Shown here: positions 1 to 9,437 of the stretch, one piece after another
Layout: every line of letters starts with the position of its first letter
Position numbering within the stretch: position 1 is the stretch's first letter
DNA from: Corynebacterium sp.
Lineage (GTDB): Bacteria; Actinomycetota; Actinomycetes; Mycobacteriales; Mycobacteriaceae
Length of the DNA stretch: 64,000 nt
Direction: 5' to 3'
Assembly (NCBI RefSeq): GCF_030532715.1
Contig: NZ_JAUNKO010000001.1
Span: forward strand, 434,001-498,000
Made by a program: the position numbers and the translations under genes
The notes under the pieces: generated by a model
Seen by the model: the letters and a program-made list of their open reading frames with translations, nothing else
The model's database searches: none
What the model was told of the DNA's origin: nothing

Positions 1-1750
1 CATTCTCGGCTTCCAGCAGGTCACGGTCCAAAATATAAAATTTCTTAATGGCCTCAGCGGCGGATACTTGCGCGTTCGTATCGTTAATAGCGTCCTGAAT
101 TTCGGCGCGCAGCATCGGCTCCGTGGCCAACTCCCGGACCGTTTTCTGCTCCGGAATATTGTGGTTGAGTTTCCACCGCTTTACCGCCTCCTCATCGAGG
201 GTGATCAGAGCGCCCACAAACGGCTTGCCATCCCCCACTACCAGCGCCTGACTGATCAGCGGGTGGTTACGCAACCGGTCCTCCATGGGGCCGGGGGAGA
301 CGTTCTTGCCGCCTGCCGTAACGATCAGATCCTTTTTGCGGCCTGTGATTACGATGTGACCAGATTCAAGAATCTCACCCAGATCGCCAGTGTTGAACCA
401 GCCGTCCTCAGTAAACGCTTCCCTGGTCGCTTCCTCGTTGTTCCAGTAGCCATCAAAGACCGTCTCGCCCCGCAACATGATTTCGCTCTCCGAGTTCACA
501 CGCACCGAAACCCCGCCGACGGGCCGCCCAACAGTGCCGATGATGTTGTCGTCGAAATTTACCGACGCCGCGGCCACCGTCTCCGTCAGCCCATACCCCT
601 CGTATACGGTCACACCCATGCCCCGGAAGAAGTGCAACAGGTCGTGGTTCATGGAGGACCCACCCGAAATGCAATAGCGCACAGACGAGCCCATAGCCGC
701 CCGGATCTTCGAATACACCAACCGGTCAAATGCCTTGTGCTTCACGGACAGGACGCGGGACGGCCCGTCGAGTGTATCCATAGCGCGGGAGTATTCGATA
801 GCAACGTTTTCTGCCGCGCGAAACATGGTGCCCTTGAATTGGCCGTTATCAAACGCGTTGGCTTCCGCACCGTTCCGCACCTTTTCGAACACGCGAGGCA
901 CACCAAGGATAAGGTTAGGCCGCGCCCGCTGAAACTCCACGGTCAACGTCGAAAAATCCGACCAGTGCGACTGGGTGGCGCCACCAATCACCACCGCCAG
1001 TGACACCGCCCGCGCAAACACATGCGCCAGCGGCAAAAACGTAAGCACCCGGGTACCCGGCACCGCAATCGCGCCAATGGGATGGGTCAACAGCGCCCGC
1101 ACCTCTGCGAGCCAGTTATGGTGCGTGGAACGACACCCTTTCGGCCGCCCCGTGGTGCCCGAGGTGTACACCAAGGACGCGAGATCCGTCGACCGAGTAG
1201 CATCGATGCGCTGCTGCACCTCATCGTCCGAGATGCCGCGGCCCTCAAACTTCAATGTCTGCACCGCGGAGGCGTTAATCTCCAGCACGCGGCGCAAGCG
1301 CGAAGACGAACCCTTCAGCTTTGGGTTGCCATCCGCGTCCAGCTCCAAGTGCTTCATCAAGTCCGTGTGCTCAATGGTTTCAGTGATGGCGAACACAGCG
1401 CCGGAATCCTCAATAATCCACTGCACTTGGCTCAGCGACGAAGAACTATAAATCGGAACGCTTACCGCGCCCGCCGCCCAAATCGCAAAATCGAGCAGGG
1501 ACCACTCGTAGCGAGTCTCGCTGAGCAACGCGACCCGGTCCCCCTGCTGCACCCCGTTGGCGATGAGGCCTTTGGCAACCTCAAACACCTCCTCAACGAA
1601 CTCTTTTGCGGTGACATTCACCCACTCAAAACTCCGCGGGCGGGTGAATAGCACCCCATACGGGCGGGCCTGCGCGGTATCGAGCAACGCCGTCAAACAC
1701 GTCTCATGAGGCCCAATTTCGTAGGCTGCCGGGGTGGTGTATTCCTGCAC
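1..1750 (-). CDS. fadD: long-chain fatty acid-CoA ligase (FadD15-like), 3' end outside window
   Basis: An AMP-forming acyl-CoA synthetase that would activate long-chain fatty acids to acyl-CoA through an acyl-adenylate, at the membrane-cytosol interface. Read from a GTG at 1748-1750, preceded by GGAGCTTTGATACC, it starts VQEYTTPAAY. The AMP-binding P-loop YTSGTTGRPKG lies near residue 195, YEGYGLTET near residue 370, and the C-terminal subdomain hinge GRKKDLIVTAGGKN near residue 495. About 583 residues are inside the window. Family members of about 600-615 residues suggest only the last few dozen are missing. It is divergent from malQ across a 110-bp gap. In C. glutamicum fadD15 also lies next to malQ, as far as I recall. 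The acyl chain preference cannot be read from the sequence. Confidence 0.92.
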   Translation of the reverse strand, partial: MQEYTTPAAYEIGPHETCLTALLDTAQARPYGVLFTRPRSFEWVNVTAKEFVEEVFEVAKGLIANGVQQGDRVALLSETRYEWSLLDFAIWAAGAVSVPIYSSSSLSQVQWIIEDSGAVFAITETIEHTDLMKHLELDADGNPKLKGSSSRLRRVLEINASAVQTLKFEGRGISDDEVQQRIDATRSTDLASLVYTSGTTGRPKGCRSTHHNWLAEVRALLTHPIGAIAVPGTRVLTFLPLAHVFARAVSLAVVIGGATQSHWSDFSTLTVEFQRARPNLILGVPRVFEKVRNGAEANAFDNGQFKGTMFRAAENVAIEYSRAMDTLDGPSRVLSVKHKAFDRLVYSKIRAAMGSSVRYCISGGSSMNHDLLHFFRGMGVTVYEGYGLTETVAAASVNFDDNIIGTVGRPVGGVSVRVNSESEIMLRGETVFDGYWNNEEATREAFTEDGWFNTGDLGEILESGHIVITGRKKDLIVTAGGKNVSPGPMEDRLRNHPLISQALVVGDGKPFVGALITLDEEAVKRWKLNHNIPEQKTVRELATEPMLRAEIQDAINDTNAQVSAAEAIKKFYILDRDLLEAEN

Positions 1751-1816
1751 GGTATCAAAGCTCCTTTAAGGGCAAAATATATCGGACTCCTGATAACAAA
1801 CTACGCGTTTGCGCTC

Positions 1817-1822
1817 TACAAT
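1817..1822 (+). promoter_or_regulatory. malQ -10 box (candidate)
   Basis: TACAAT at 1817-1822 is a near-consensus -10 hexamer, 38 bases before the malQ GTG. The -35 region is weak. The Shine-Dalgarno-like AAGGTGG at about 1841-1847 sits rather far (about 13 nt) from the GTG. Confidence 0.45.
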
Positions 1823-1860
1823 GCCTAGAACAAACCAATAAGGTGGCAAGATAAATATTT

Positions 1861-3999
1861 GTGACTTATAGAGACGAACTCAAAACCCTAGCGGCGGCTC
1901 ACAGCGTTGCCACTTCTTATTACTCCTCCACAGGTGAGTATGTTGAAGTGAGCGAAGACACGCTACTGAAAACGCTCAACGCGCTAGGCGTCAACGTTGG
2001 TTTCGGCGAAAACGCGCCCACCGAAGAGGCGCTGCGCGCGGCAATCAGCGAATTCGAGGACGCCAAATTTACCCGCAGCCTGCCGCCTTGCGTGGTTGCC
2101 GTCCAAGGCGACGAACACGTATTCCCCGTGCACGTGCATGACGGATCCGAGGCGAAAGTAACCATCGAGCTGGAAAACGGCGAGGTGGTACCCGCCCATC
2201 AGGTGGAAAACTGGGCACCCGCACGCGAAATCAACGGCGTGGTCTGGGGCGAGGCCAGCTTTGCCACCCCGGGCGATCTGCCACTCGGTTGGCACACCAT
2301 TCACCTGGTCACCGAGGGCCTTACCGCCTCCTGCCAGCTGGTCATTACCCCGGCGCGCCTGTCCACCGCGGATTCGCTGATTAGCAAACCCGTTTCCGGC
2401 GTGATGGCGCAACTGTACTCCGTGCGCAGCCGCCAATCCTGGGGCATGGGCGATTTCCACGACCTCGGCTCCATTGCGGAAACCACCGCCCGCGCCGCCG
2501 GTGCACAATTCCTGCTGATCAACCCGCTGCACGCTGGTGAGCCCTTCGCCCCCATCGAAGACTCCCCCTACCTGCCCACCTCCCGGCGGTTTATCAATCC
2601 CCTGTACATCCGCGTCGAAGACATCGAGGAAACCGCCGGGCTGTCGGAGGAAAACCGCGCCGAACTAGAACGCTTTGCCGAGCATTTCCGCACGCGCAAC
2701 ACCACCTCCGAGATGATTGAACGCAACCCCATCTTTGAGGCGAAGTTGGCGATCCTGCACAAGGTGTTCCACGTGAGCCGCTCCCCCGAGCGCGAGCAGG
2801 CTTTCCGCGAATACTGCGAGGTTGAGGGCACCGGGTTGGAGGCCTTCGCCACGTGGTGCGCCGAACGTACTATCGCCGCCGGAGCTATCGCACACAACGA
2901 CGAAACAGCGGATATGGCGGAGGCGACCGACTTCTACCGTTGGCTGCAATGGATCTGCGACCAGCAACTCGGCACCGCCCAAGCACGCGCCAAAGCGGCC
3001 GGCATGAGCATCGGCATCATGGCTGACCTCGCCGTCGGCGTCCACCCCGGGGGTGCCGACGCCGCGACCCTCGCCCCCTACCTTGCCCCTTCCGCGTCCG
3101 TTGGCGCGCCGCCAGACGGATACAACCAATTCGGCCAGGACTGGTCCCAGCCGCCGTGGCACCCAGTGAAACTCGCCGAGGCTGGCTACGCCCCTTGGCG
3201 GGACATGCTGCGCACCGTACTGCGACACTCTGGCGGCATCCGCATCGACCACATTTTGGGCTTGTTCCGCCTGTGGTGGATCCCCCGCATGCAAAGCCCG
3301 ATCACCGGCACCTACGTCAATTACGACCACAACGCCCTCATCGGAATCCTCGTGCTCGAGGCGGAACGCGCCGGTGCCGTGGTTATTGGCGAAGACCTCG
3401 GCACTTTCGAAGCGTGGGTCCAAGATGTGCTCACCGCCCGCGGCATCATGGGAACCTCCGTCCTCTGGTTCGAAGGCTCCCCGAACGGTGGGCCCCGCCA
3501 CCAAGGCGAATACCGGCCGCTGGCACTGACCTCTGTGACCACGCACGACCTACCACCCACCGCTGGCATGCTTCACGGGGAGCACATCGAATTGCGCCAT
3601 CGCCTCGGCTTGTTCACCCGCGACGTCGCGGAGGAAGATGCTGACGATCTCCGCTGGCAAAACGAAATCCTCCAGCGCATCGCCGACACCGGCAGCTTCC
3701 AAAACGGGCCGCTCGCGGACAAACACTTCTATGATTCCTCCCGCGCCGAGCGGGGCGACGCCCTCGACCTCATTGCTGGCATGCACCGCTTCATCGCCGG
3801 CACCCCGTCGGCGCTGGCATGCCTCTCACTAGTCGATCTCGTTGGCGACGTCCGCGCCCAGAACCAACCGGGCACCTGCCGCGAGCAATACCCCAACTGG
3901 TGTGTCCCCCTGTGCGATAGCACGGGCCACCCCATGCTCATCGAAGAGTTTGAAACGCACCCAGCGTTCCAAAAGGTCGCCGAAGCCGGCCGCCGCTAA
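1861..3999 (+). CDS. malQ: 4-alpha-glucanotransferase (amylomaltase)
   Basis: A GH77 disproportionating enzyme that transfers alpha-1,4-glucan segments between maltodextrins, releasing glucose; cytosolic maltose and glycogen metabolism. It is 712 residues from a GTG start, the usual length for corynebacterial MalQ. The catalytic motifs are in order: RIDHILGLFRLWWIP (nucleophile Asp, about residue 462), GEDLGT (acid/base Glu, about 511) and TTHDLPPTAG (Asp, about 561). A long N-terminal extension of about 165 residues, typical of actinobacterial MalQ, precedes VSGVMAQLYSVRS, where the barrel begins. The gene stands alone between divergent fadD and two convergent membrane proteins. Its products feed the same glucan pool as TreS and maltokinase further along. 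Confidence 0.96.
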   Translation: MTYRDELKTLAAAHSVATSYYSSTGEYVEVSEDTLLKTLNALGVNVGFGENAPTEEALRAAISEFEDAKFTRSLPPCVVAVQGDEHVFPVHVHDGSEAKVTIELENGEVVPAHQVENWAPAREINGVVWGEASFATPGDLPLGWHTIHLVTEGLTASCQLVITPARLSTADSLISKPVSGVMAQLYSVRSRQSWGMGDFHDLGSIAETTARAAGAQFLLINPLHAGEPFAPIEDSPYLPTSRRFINPLYIRVEDIEETAGLSEENRAELERFAEHFRTRNTTSEMIERNPIFEAKLAILHKVFHVSRSPEREQAFREYCEVEGTGLEAFATWCAERTIAAGAIAHNDETADMAEATDFYRWLQWICDQQLGTAQARAKAAGMSIGIMADLAVGVHPGGADAATLAPYLAPSASVGAPPDGYNQFGQDWSQPPWHPVKLAEAGYAPWRDMLRTVLRHSGGIRIDHILGLFRLWWIPRMQSPITGTYVNYDHNALIGILVLEAERAGAVVIGEDLGTFEAWVQDVLTARGIMGTSVLWFEGSPNGGPRHQGEYRPLALTSVTTHDLPPTAGMLHGEHIELRHRLGLFTRDVAEEDADDLRWQNEILQRIADTGSFQNGPLADKHFYDSSRAERGDALDLIAGMHRFIAGTPSALACLSLVDLVGDVRAQNQPGTCREQYPNWCVPLCDSTGHPMLIEEFETHPAFQKVAEAGRR

Positions 4000-4035
4000 C
4001 ACCACCGGGGATCGGGGGGGCCACGGGGGCGGCGG

Positions 4036-4146
4036 CTAGAACAAACTCACAAGCCAGGACACGGTAACCAGCAATAACAACACGACAAGCGCAAGCTTTA
4101 CCTGCGACTTGGGATACTTATTGCCGTTCTTACGCTCTGAAGACAT
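4036..4146 (-). CDS. 36-residue single-span membrane protein
   Basis: A short reading frame with a basic, polar N-terminus (MSSERKNGNKYPKSQVKL) and a single hydrophobic segment (about residues 18-36, ALVVLLLLVTVSW) ending in LF. Topology would put the N-terminus in the cytosol. Its ATG lies 8 bases after the stop of the upstream membrane-protein gene at 4155-4388, so the two probably form one transcript. The function is unknown. I rate it a real gene because of the clean charge-then-hydrophobic pattern and the operon-like spacing, although it is very short. Confidence 0.6.
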   Translation of the reverse strand: MSSERKNGNKYPKSQVKLALVVLLLLVTVSWLVSLF

Positions 4147-4154
4147 CGCAGCAG

Positions 4155-4388
4155 TTAATCGTCTTTCCCTAAGGCAACCGTCGAGTGCGGAAGCGTCTGG
4201 CCACTATGGAACAACGGATACGTCCGAGCACCAAGCATATCGATGACACGCAGCAACACAAACGCCAACAACGCGCACATCAGCACCACCGTGATCAGCA
4301 CTACCGGTGCTTGAATCCACAACGGAATGCCAGTGAGCTCATGGCCGATCCAATCTAACGCATCAACCACAGGTTGGGAAATGTTCAT
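4155..4388 (-). CDS. 77-residue membrane protein of unknown function
   Basis: A small protein with one strong transmembrane segment (about residues 27-49, APVVLITVVLMCALLAFVLL), a polar N-terminus starting MNISQPVVDALDW, and a polar tail containing RTYPLFHSGQTLPHS. No family is recognised. It lies between dcp (same strand, 42 bases upstream) and the 36-residue membrane protein. The three may be cotranscribed, with the two small proteins following the peptidase. Confidence 0.7.
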   Translation of the reverse strand: MNISQPVVDALDWIGHELTGIPLWIQAPVVLITVVLMCALLAFVLLRVIDMLGARTYPLFHSGQTLPHSTVALGKDD

Positions 4389-4430
4389 CGTGGGCTTAAG
4401 TGTAGCGCAACCCAGATTCGGTGGACGGGG

Positions 4431-6473
4431 TTAGGCGAGTTCGGTACCGGCCAACCCACGGCGCTTCAACAACGGCGCCACATCCTTCGCACGACCGCGC
4501 AGCTGCTCGAATGCTTCGGTGTAGTCGCGGGCCGCGCCACGGGACAGGATCAGGTCACGGAACCGCAACCCAGCGACCCGAACGGCCTCGGCGGTAGCAT
4601 CCGCGCCGGTGGCACCCTGCTCAGCAAACCAATCAAAGCCATCGGCATCTAACGCTTCCGCCCACAGGTAGGAGTAATAGCCCGCCGCATAGCCCCCGCC
4701 AAACACATGGTTGAAGTATGTGGATTGGTAACGGGGCTTCAAATGATCCACCACAAGCCCGGCCCGTTCCAAGGCCTCCCGCTCGAACTGCGCGATGTCG
4801 GAAACTTCGGCGGCCTGCTCGGGGGTCAGGGAATGCCAGGCGAGGTCGATGATTGCGGCGGCCAAATATTCGGCGGTGCCGAAGCCTTGGCCGAACAACT
4901 TCGCGGCGTCGATAGCTTCCAAGAGCGCGTCTGGGATAACTTCCCCGGTCTCCACGTGCCGCGCATAGTTTCGGACAATGGTGCGATCGAGCGCCCAGTT
5001 TTCATTGATCTGGGAAGGGAACTCCACATAGTCTCGGGGAACACTTGTTCCTGAGAACGTCGGGTAACGGACGTCTGAAAGCAGCCCGTGCAGCGCGTGC
5101 CCAAATTCGTGGAACAGCGTAGTCACCTCGTCAAGCGTCAACAGCGCCGAGGATCCATCCGCGGGCTTCGTCACGCCCATAACGTTGACCACCACGGGTT
5201 TCGTGCCCAACAGGTGTGATTGCTGCACAAAGCTAGACATCCACGCCCCGCCGCGCTTGGATGGGCGGCCGTAATAGTCTGTGAGGAACAGGCCGATGCC
5301 GCTGCCGTCCGCATCCAACACTTCCCACACCTGCACGTCCTCGCCGTACGCTTCGAGGTCGGTGCGCGGGATCACGCGGATTCCGTAGAGGCGCTCCGCG
5401 GCGTAGAACACACCGTCGGTAAGGACCTGCTCCAGCGGGAAATACTGCCGCAGCGCGTCCTCGTCAAGGCTGTAGTCCCGCGCCCGCAGCTGGGACTCCC
5501 AATAAGGCCAATCCGCGCCGGTGACTGGGGCGTCCGCGATATCGGAAATGAGTTTGTATTCACCCTGGGCGTTTACCGCCGCGGCAGGCGCCAAGTCGAA
5601 CAACAATTTGCGCACGGCGTCTACGGTTTCAGCGGTCTCCTCTTCGATCACATACTCGACGTGTGAGGCGTATCCGAGCAGGGCTGCGCGCCGGGCCCGC
5701 AGCCGCACCATCTCCAACAATACCGCATCGTTGGTGCCCACGCCCCTGCGTTGCGACGCCGCGTACAACCTCCCGCGCGCCGCCGCGTCCGCGAGGTCTG
5801 TTTGGGCAGGTTGGACGGTCGGCAATTCGAGCGGAATTGCAAAACCAGTTCGACCAAGAGCTTGGGCGTCGGCGGCGGCGGAGGCACGCCGAGACTCGCT
5901 GAGCCCAGCAAGCTCGGACTCCTCAAAAGACACAGCCAACTCATTGGTAGAAGCAAGCAGGTTCCGCTGGAATTGCTCCCTTAACACGGACAGTCGTTCG
6001 TTGAGGGAGCTGAGTTCAGCCTTGCCATCCGCGGGGAGGGCGGCGCCGCGGCGTCGAAAAGCGCGCAGGAGATAGTCGTGCAGGCGTTCGGATTCTATGT
6101 CACCTTCGGGCGGGCTGACCTGCCGAATTCGGTCGTATAACGCGTGGTTTTGGTAGATGGCATCCGCATGGGCGGAAAGTTTCGGGGTGATCTCCGCGGC
6201 GATCGCATTGAGCGCATCGGAAGCGTCCGTACCGTGCAAATTAAAGAAAATCGAAGATACGCGCGACAGCGTGGTGCCGGCGCGTTCCAACGCTTCGACG
6301 GTGTTTTCCCACGTTGGGGATTCCTCGCAGGCGATAATCGCGGCGATCTCCGCGGCGTGCTCGTCCATTGCGGCAACAAAGGCGGGCAAGAAATGCGATT
6401 CGCTAATTTCAGCGAACGGCGGGAGGTTGTAGGGCAACGTCGAGGCGGTAAGCAAAGGATTCGGCATAGTCAA
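4431..6473 (-). CDS. dcp: M3-family oligopeptidase / peptidyl-dipeptidase
   Basis: A zinc metallopeptidase of family M3 (thimet oligopeptidase, OpdA/Dcp type) that cleaves short peptides in the cytosol. It is 680 residues. The zinc motif HEFGHALHG is near residue 453, with the downstream helix containing the third zinc ligand around FPSQINENW. The N-terminal region (PNPLLTASTLPYNLPPF) has the typical M3 lead-in. Two in-frame ATG codons (6473 and 6467) are possible starts; I keep the first. It is divergent from the esterase gene with only 30 bases between the starts, so the promoters overlap. Peptidyl-dipeptidase and oligopeptidase activity cannot be separated from sequence alone. Confidence 0.94.
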   Translation of the reverse strand: MTMPNPLLTASTLPYNLPPFAEISESHFLPAFVAAMDEHAAEIAAIIACEESPTWENTVEALERAGTTLSRVSSIFFNLHGTDASDALNAIAAEITPKLSAHADAIYQNHALYDRIRQVSPPEGDIESERLHDYLLRAFRRRGAALPADGKAELSSLNERLSVLREQFQRNLLASTNELAVSFEESELAGLSESRRASAAADAQALGRTGFAIPLELPTVQPAQTDLADAAARGRLYAASQRRGVGTNDAVLLEMVRLRARRAALLGYASHVEYVIEEETAETVDAVRKLLFDLAPAAAVNAQGEYKLISDIADAPVTGADWPYWESQLRARDYSLDEDALRQYFPLEQVLTDGVFYAAERLYGIRVIPRTDLEAYGEDVQVWEVLDADGSGIGLFLTDYYGRPSKRGGAWMSSFVQQSHLLGTKPVVVNVMGVTKPADGSSALLTLDEVTTLFHEFGHALHGLLSDVRYPTFSGTSVPRDYVEFPSQINENWALDRTIVRNYARHVETGEVIPDALLEAIDAAKLFGQGFGTAEYLAAAIIDLAWHSLTPEQAAEVSDIAQFEREALERAGLVVDHLKPRYQSTYFNHVFGGGYAAGYYSYLWAEALDADGFDWFAEQGATGADATAEAVRVAGLRFRDLILSRGAARDYTEAFEQLRGRAKDVAPLLKRRGLAGTELA

Positions 6474-6489
6474 CGATGGTACCGGCTGC

Positions 6490-6495
6490 TACATT
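6490..6495 (+). promoter_or_regulatory. -10 box for esterase gene, leaderless-type
   Basis: TACATT ends 8 bases before the ATG at 6504, so the transcript would start at or next to the start codon. There is no Shine-Dalgarno sequence before that ATG, in line with a leaderless mRNA. Confidence 0.4.
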
Positions 6496-6503
6496 CGTCA
6501 GGT

Positions 6504-7871
6504 ATGGGACCTTCCACTTCCCGCGTGCGCTGCCTGGCAGGGCTTTTCACGGGCCGCAACCTCGGCGACATTGATACGTTTTATTCCATCCCGTACAGCC
6601 GCATATCCGACAAGTTTGCGGACGCCGAATTGCTTGACGCTGGCGAGGTGGACGCCACGCAGCCCGCCACCCGTGACGTCGCGCTCACCGTCACCCACCC
6701 CGCCGGGCTGGCCGCCGGCAGCGACGCCCCCGTGGTGGTGTTTATTCACGGCGGCCGCTACGAAGAAGGCCACCACGACGACCCCGAACTCCGTGGGGAC
6801 AGTTTCGCCCGCAGTGGATGCGTGTACGTTTCGGTGGGCTATCGCCTCGGCTTCGCCGGCTTCGCACCCTTTGGCGATCAACTGCCGAGCCAGTACCGCG
6901 GCGTGACCGATTGTTTGATCGCTTTGGAATGGGTGCAGCGCAATATTGAATACTTCGGCGGCGACCCCACGAACGTGACCTTGATTGGGCAATCCGCAGG
7001 CGCGGGCATCGCCTTGTGGTTGGCTCGCAAAGACCATTATCGCGGGGCGTTTCGGCGGGTGATTGCGCTGTCCCCCGGGTACCCGAGGCAGGGGTTTGCC
7101 CAACGCGAGTGGGCGCTGCGGGTGGCATCGGGACGTTTCAACGCCGCGCGCGCACTGCCGCAGTTGAGCGCACGAACGTATCGCCGATTCCGCACGCTTT
7201 ACCTCGACGATATCGCCCTCGGACCGTTTCCTTTTGACCCCCGTGAGCTTGCCTCCGTGCCGGTACTGGTGAGCAGCACCCGGGAGGAGATGTACTTGGA
7301 CCCCGCGGGGCGCGCGATCGACCGAAGGGGACTAGCTCCCCTGCTGGTCCGTACGCACGGTCGCAGGATGGGGTGCCTTAACCCCTCGGAATACCTCGAA
7401 TCCATGCTCAAGGAGGATCCGGCGCGGATGTATGGCCGGATGCTTGGCGATTCCGTCATCCGGCGTTGGGCCGCCGCCACGGCGGAGTACGCGAACGGAC
7501 CGGTGTGGATGATGGAATTTACCGGCGACGAATCGCTGCCCGCACATCACTGCGTGGACCTACCGCTGATGTTCCACAACCTTCACACACGCCCGGCGCG
7601 GGTGGCGGAATTGCTTGGCCCGAACGCTGTGGAAACGAAGACATCGTTGTCGGATCATGTCCACGGCCTTGTGGTATCTGTCGCCCAAGGCGCTCCCCCG
7701 CCGTGGCCCGCCTACACCTCAGACGAGCGCATTTGTTATTCCATTGCGTTAACCGGGGAAACAACCCTGACACAAGACCCGCTGAAATTGGTACGCACCA
7801 CCTTCCGCTTACCCGGCATTAACGCAGCTCAAGGCGGGTTTTCAGCAAATGCGGGTAAGCCGCTAATCTAG
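6504..7871 (+). CDS. type-B carboxylesterase family protein
   Basis: An alpha/beta hydrolase of the carboxylesterase type-B family, expected to hydrolyse carboxylic esters; the natural substrate is unknown. It is 455 residues from the ATG at 6504. The reading frame stays open further upstream, but that part lies antisense to dcp. Seen: oxyanion-hole [10 protein letters not shown] (about residue 75), the nucleophile elbow GQSAGAG (about residue 161) within a [14 protein letters not shown] block characteristic of the family. It lacks a signal peptide, so it is cytosolic. Its TAG overlaps the possible GTG start of treS by one base, so it is translationally coupled to trehalose metabolism, although no functional link is evident. 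Confidence 0.85.
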   Translation: MGPSTSRVRCLAGLFTGRNLGDIDTFYSIPYSRISDKFADAELLDAGEVDATQPATRDVALTVTHPAGLAAGSDAPVVVFIHGGRYEEGHHDDPELRGDSFARSGCVYVSVGYRLGFAGFAPFGDQLPSQYRGVTDCLIALEWVQRNIEYFGGDPTNVTLIGQSAGAGIALWLARKDHYRGAFRRVIALSPGYPRQGFAQREWALRVASGRFNAARALPQLSARTYRRFRTLYLDDIALGPFPFDPRELASVPVLVSSTREEMYLDPAGRAIDRRGLAPLLVRTHGRRMGCLNPSEYLESMLKEDPARMYGRMLGDSVIRRWAAATAEYANGPVWMMEFTGDESLPAHHCVDLPLMFHNLHTRPARVAELLGPNAVETKTSLSDHVHGLVVSVAQGAPPPWPAYTSDERICYSIALTGETTLTQDPLKLVRTTFRLPGINAAQGGFSANAGKPLI

Positions 7872-7876
7872 TGGGT

Positions 7877-9427
7877 ATGTCGCCCAACCCCTTTTGGTAT
7901 CGCCAAGCTGTGATGTACGAGGTGCTCGTCCGCGCCTTCCAGGATTCCGACGACGATGGCAGCGGGGACCTTCGCGGTCTGACGCAACGGTTAGACTACC
8001 TCGCCTGGCTCGGCGTGGATTGCCTGTGGCTGCCGCCGTTTTTTGACTCCCCGTTGCGGGACGGCGGCTACGATATCCGCAATTTCCACCGCGTGCTGCC
8101 GGAGTTCGGCACGGTGGCGGAATTGCAGGAACTCATCAAGCAAGCGCACGCCCGCGGCATTCGCGTGATCGCGGATTTCGTGGTGAACCACACTTCGGAC
8201 GAACACCCGTGGTTTGAGGCGTCCCGCACGGACCCGGATGGGCCGTTCGGCGATTTCTACGTGTGGTCGGACACCCCCGCGAAGTATGAAGGCGCGCGCA
8301 TCATCTTCGTGGACACGGAGGAATCCAACTGGACCTTCGATGAGGTTCGCGGCCAGTATTACTGGCATCGCTTTTTCCACCACCAGCCGGATCTCAACTA
8401 CGAAAACCCCAAGGTGCAGGAGGCGATGCTGGATACCTTCCGGTTCTGGCTCGACTTGGGCCTTGACGGTTTCCGCCTCGACGCCGTGCCCTACCTGTTC
8501 GAACAGGAAGGCACCAACTGTGAGAACCTGCCGCTCACGCACGAATTTTTGCAACGCTGCCGCGCCGTGATCGACTCGGAATACTCCGACAAGGTACTGC
8601 TGGCGGAGGCGAACCAGTGGCCGCGCGACGTCGTGGAATACTTCGGCACCGAGGAAGCGCCGGAATGCCACATGGCCTTCCATTTTCCCTTGATGCCGCG
8701 CATTTTCATGGGTTTGGCGCAGGGCGATAGCCGCCCGATTCGCAACATTATTGCCTCCACGCCGCAACTGCCGGACAATGGCGCCCAATGGGGCATTTTC
8801 TTGCGCAACCACGACGAACTGACCTTGGAAATGGTCACCGATGAGGAACGCGCATTCATGTACCAGCATTACGCGCCGCATCCGCGCATGAAGGCGAATG
8901 TGGGGATTCGCCGCCGCTTGGCTCCCCTGCTGGAGAACGACCCTCGCCGGTTGAAACTGCTCACGGCGTTATTACTGACTCTCCCGGGCACGCCGGTGTT
9001 GTACTACGGCGACGAGATTGGCATGGGCGACATCATCGAACTTGCCGACCGCGACGGCGTGCGCACCCCCATGCAATGGACCGACCAGCCGGGCGCGGGT
9101 TTCAGCGGCGCTGCGGAAACCTACCTGCCACTGATTAGCACTGGGGAATACGCGCATTCGAAGGTGAACGTGGCGGCACAGCAGGAGGACCCAGATTCGC
9201 TGCTGCATTTCACGCGCAACATGATTGCGTTGCGGCGCTCTAATGCGGCGCTAGCAGACGGCGAGTTTAGCTTGCTCCCCGCTGCCGACCCGGCGATCTT
9301 AGCCTTCCTTCGGACCCACGAAAACACGGCTACTAGCTGCTACTTTAACCTTTCCGACCGCGAAGTTTCTGGCCTCATCGCCGACCAGCACGAAACGCTC
9401 GCTCCGTACGAATTCCGCATTTCCTAG
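7877..9427 (+). CDS. treS: trehalose synthase / maltose-trehalose isomerase
   Basis: A GH13 enzyme that interconverts maltose and trehalose in the cytosol. It is 516 residues from the ATG at 7877; a GTG at 7871 would add two residues and overlap the esterase stop. The N-terminus [19 protein letters not shown] is typical of TreS. The catalytic triad is visible: DGFRLDAV (nucleophile Asp, about 201), LLAEANQW (acid Glu, about 243) and RNHDEL (Asp, about 312). It is shorter than TreS proteins of about 590 residues, mostly at the N-terminus, where this one begins directly at the barrel. Maltokinase follows after 10 bases, the usual TreS-Mak pair that channels trehalose to maltose-1-phosphate. Confidence 0.93.
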   Translation: MSPNPFWYRQAVMYEVLVRAFQDSDDDGSGDLRGLTQRLDYLAWLGVDCLWLPPFFDSPLRDGGYDIRNFHRVLPEFGTVAELQELIKQAHARGIRVIADFVVNHTSDEHPWFEASRTDPDGPFGDFYVWSDTPAKYEGARIIFVDTEESNWTFDEVRGQYYWHRFFHHQPDLNYENPKVQEAMLDTFRFWLDLGLDGFRLDAVPYLFEQEGTNCENLPLTHEFLQRCRAVIDSEYSDKVLLAEANQWPRDVVEYFGTEEAPECHMAFHFPLMPRIFMGLAQGDSRPIRNIIASTPQLPDNGAQWGIFLRNHDELTLEMVTDEERAFMYQHYAPHPRMKANVGIRRRLAPLLENDPRRLKLLTALLLTLPGTPVLYYGDEIGMGDIIELADRDGVRTPMQWTDQPGAGFSGAAETYLPLISTGEYAHSKVNVAAQQEDPDSLLHFTRNMIALRRSNAALADGEFSLLPAADPAILAFLRTHENTATSCYFNLSDREVSGLIADQHETLAPYEFRIS

Positions 9428-9437
9428 GACGCCCCGC

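Noticed and set aside
6144..6503. N-terminal extension of the esterase frame by 120 codons
   Set aside because: It lies antisense to the well-supported dcp gene. The esterase fold begins at the ATG at 6504 behind a -10 box.
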